Positions 62,435 to 64,000 of a stretch of DNA of 64,000 nucleotides are shown here, piece by piece. The notes beneath the pieces are model-generated. The model had not been told where the DNA came from. It saw only the letters and a list, made by a program, of their open reading frames with translations, and did no database searches. The first letter of the stretch is position 1. The number at the start of each line of letters is the position of its first letter. Source of the stretch: CAWFZT01 sp963820415 (GTDB lineage Bacteria > Chloroflexota > Anaerolineae > Anaerolineales > Anaerolineaceae); assembly GCA_963820415.1 (NCBI GenBank), contig CAWFZT010000004.1, positions 620,001-684,000 on the forward strand, written 5' to 3'. A program made the translations under genes and the position numbers.

Positions 62435-63607
62435 ATGGGGATCGGTAAGAGCAAAAAAACAACCCTCGAAAGTAATGAAGAATATCGCTATTTAATTGAA
62501 AATTCACGGGATATCATCCTCGTTTTTGACCGGGATTGCCGACCTATTTATATCAACCGAGTCGTCTCTAGCTCGCAGTTGTTGGAGCCCCAGGAATCCA
62601 TAATCAGTATCGCTTTCGAGCTCGGTTTACCGGTAGAAATCACTGCTTTCTGGAAAGATTCCGTCCGGAAAGTGCTTGACTTTCTAAACCCTTATCAAGC
62701 TACTTTTCAATTTTCCGGAAAAGATGGTCCCCTGATGTTTGAATGGCGGTTTATTCCCGAGGCAGGTCCGAATGGGGTGATTACAATGATTCTGGCGTAT
62801 GGACGTGATATTTCTCAGCAATATCGCATCGAACAGGAAAGCCAACGCCTGATCGAGCAGGTGCGCGCCGGGCGTGAACGCCTGCGTGATCTGAACATTC
62901 AACTGGTCAATGTACAGGAAGAGGAGCGCCGCCGTATATCTAACATATTGGCCGATGAAACCGGGCAGTCCCTATCATCCCTTGCAATCATCCTGGAATT
63001 GATTTCGGGCGATGTCAAGGATGCCTCACCTGATATGTTGAACCGGGTTGCGGAAGCATTGGATTTGATTAAATCGACTGTTGATAGACTTCGCCTTCTG
63101 TCTCAGGATCTACGCCCGCCGACTCTGGAAGTCATCGGACTTTCCAATACATTGGAAGGTTTTTGCCGCGAGTTTTCCCGGCGTAATAAGATACCGATCG
63201 AATTTTCAGGCGCGCCAGAGGTAGCATTACCTGATAGTCATAGCATCGCTATATATCGCTTCTTACAGGAAGCGCTGGTAAACGTGATCAGCCGCACAAA
63301 TGTAAAAAAAGTGTGGGTAACCCTGCAACTGGATGATAAAGAGGTCACACTGATTGTTGAGGATGACGGAGATCCATCAGAGACTTCTCAGCCAAGAGTT
63401 GGCGAAACCCGGCGGGACGCTTCGGAATATAGGCCGACCCAATCCAGGGTAGGATTGCCAGGCATGCGCGAACGCTTCGAGCTCTTAGGCGGATATGTGC
63501 AGGTGCTTTCGCGTGCTTTCAAGGGCACCTGTTTGTTGGCTTCCTTACCGACTAAGGATAATTATCTGGAGAGACGTTCTCCTGAGGATCCAAGTCGCCG
63601 CCGGTGA
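62435..63607 (+). CDS. PAS-containing histidine-kinase-like protein lacking the expected phospho-acceptor His
   Basis: A 390-residue protein. A PAS domain spans residues about 15-130 (YRYLIENSRDIILVFDRDCR). A HisKA_3-type dimerisation helix follows (VNVQEEERRRISNILADETG, about 165-185). In this family the motif reads LHDE; here it is LADE, so the phospho-acceptor His is Ala. The HATPase domain keeps FLQEALVNVISRTN, VEDDGDPSE and GLPGMRERFELLGG. It may act as a non-phosphorylating partner or regulator. No receiver domain nearby. Its end overlaps the convergent CPBP gene by 56 bases. Confidence 0.82.
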   Translation: MGIGKSKKTTLESNEEYRYLIENSRDIILVFDRDCRPIYINRVVSSSQLLEPQESIISIAFELGLPVEITAFWKDSVRKVLDFLNPYQATFQFSGKDGPLMFEWRFIPEAGPNGVITMILAYGRDISQQYRIEQESQRLIEQVRAGRERLRDLNIQLVNVQEEERRRISNILADETGQSLSSLAIILELISGDVKDASPDMLNRVAEALDLIKSTVDRLRLLSQDLRPPTLEVIGLSNTLEGFCREFSRRNKIPIEFSGAPEVALPDSHSIAIYRFLQEALVNVISRTNVKKVWVTLQLDDKEVTLIVEDDGDPSETSQPRVGETRRDASEYRPTQSRVGLPGMRERFELLGGYVQVLSRAFKGTCLLASLPTKDNYLERRSPEDPSRRR

Positions 63608-64000
63608 GTGGCTGGAACTGCGCCAGTCTATCCTGGAGGATGACTTTCCCGGCATGAAAGCGTAACCAGGCTAGGGTCATAACGCAACCCAACAGTATCG
63701 CGGCCAGTCCGATCAGACCGGCTTCCGGACCGAAGGCTCCCCCAGTCCAAACCAATGGTCCCGTTTGGTCGATATGGATAATTGTCTCGGTAGAGCTGAT
63801 CCCGCTGACTGGGAATCCGAACACATTCCCTTCGAAGAAGTTCCAGGCGATATGAATTCCGATCGGGATCGCCAGGTCTCCGGTCATGAGAAAACCCAAT
63901 CCTAAAAAAAGACCGGCGGCAGATATCGAGACCGAGCTAATGGTGGAAGCACTTGGGTTTCCGGCATGCAAAAAACCGAAAATGACAGATGAAATCATGT
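63552..64000 (-). CDS. CPBP-family intramembrane protease, C-terminal part
   Basis: Partial; the gene continues past the window edge. The visible end contains SSVIFGFLHAGNPS (His motif) and PIGIHIAWNFFEGNVFG (second His/Asn motif), characteristic of CPBP/Abi glutamic-type intramembrane proteases related to Rce1. Several hydrophobic helices are present. The last 18 codons overlap the end of the sensor-kinase-like gene on the other strand. Confidence 0.85.
   Translation of the reverse strand, partial: MISSVIFGFLHAGNPSASTISSVSISAAGLFLGLGFLMTGDLAIPIGIHIAWNFFEGNVFGFPVSGISSTETIIHIDQTGPLVWTGGAFGPEAGLIGLAAILLGCVMTLAWLRFHAGKVILQDRLAQFQPLTGGDLDPQENVSPDNYP

Overview
The window looks like a chromosomal segment of an Anaerolineae-type Chloroflexota bacterium. 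That placement is an inference from gene style: many lipoproteins with Pro/Thr-rich linkers, futalosine-type UbiD/UbiA genes, a groESL operon under a CIRCE element, a T-box-controlled thrS-infC-rpmI-rplT operon, tandem LysM/M23 lipoproteins, and an ELWK-repeat surface protein fused to a sortase. No rRNA and no CRISPR were seen. There is one tRNA (Pro, CGG).

Layout. 0.2-7 kb: ubiD, a NitT/TauT-type ABC importer and ubiA in one operon, ending in a GNAT gene split by a complete 1395-bp IS with a 15-bp target duplication. 7-10.5 kb: lipoprotein, M32 carboxypeptidase, phosphoglycerate dehydrogenase. 10.7-17.8 kb, minus strand: ECF sigma factor, small membrane (anti-sigma-like) protein, membrane protein, MacA-like adaptor, ABC ATPase, FtsX permease, and a frameshifted ELWK-repeat/LPATG/sortase gene. 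17.9-23.5 kb: HExxH protein, FmdB-like zinc ribbon, guanylate kinase, rhomboid protease, CBS protein, radical SAM/HhH protein. 23.5-28.8 kb: BMP-type nucleoside/sugar importer. 28.9-36.4 kb: trmD, TPR proteins, groES-groEL, PpiC lipoprotein. 36.4-42.8 kb: UPF0210, TrmH-type methylase, macrodomain protein, and the thrS operon with its T-box. 42.9-46.4 kb: GT-C membrane protein and an alkaline-phosphatase-superfamily membrane enzyme. 46.5-51.7 kb: membrane protein, selA, M24 peptidase, tsaD, a UGA-containing protein disulfide oxidoreductase, osmC. 51.7-57.9 kb: three LysM/M23 lipoproteins, HIT protein, inositol-phosphate synthase. 58-64 kb: sensor kinase, transposase and GT-C remnants, GT-C protein, tRNA-Pro, a second sensor kinase without the expected phospho-acceptor His, and a CPBP protease running off the edge.

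The most interesting system is 46.9-51.7 kb. A PDO-family thiol oxidoreductase (50586-51275) has an in-frame TGA exactly where the first Cys of its second CPYC motif should be. A small stem-loop sits at bacterial SECIS distance, and selA (selenocysteine synthase) lies upstream in the same gene run. I read it as a selenoprotein with a UPYC active site, probably co-transcribed with part of the Sec machinery and with an OsmC-type peroxidase.

Two window-wide patterns. (1) A family of 80-100 bp hairpin repeats, at least four full copies, has a conserved outer arm and an inner arm that differs between copies yet stays self-complementary. (2) Several otherwise intact genes, including essential thrS, are broken by single-base indels in homopolymer runs. 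Assembly or sequencing error is the simplest explanation, so those genes are described as full-length proteins carrying one frameshift.
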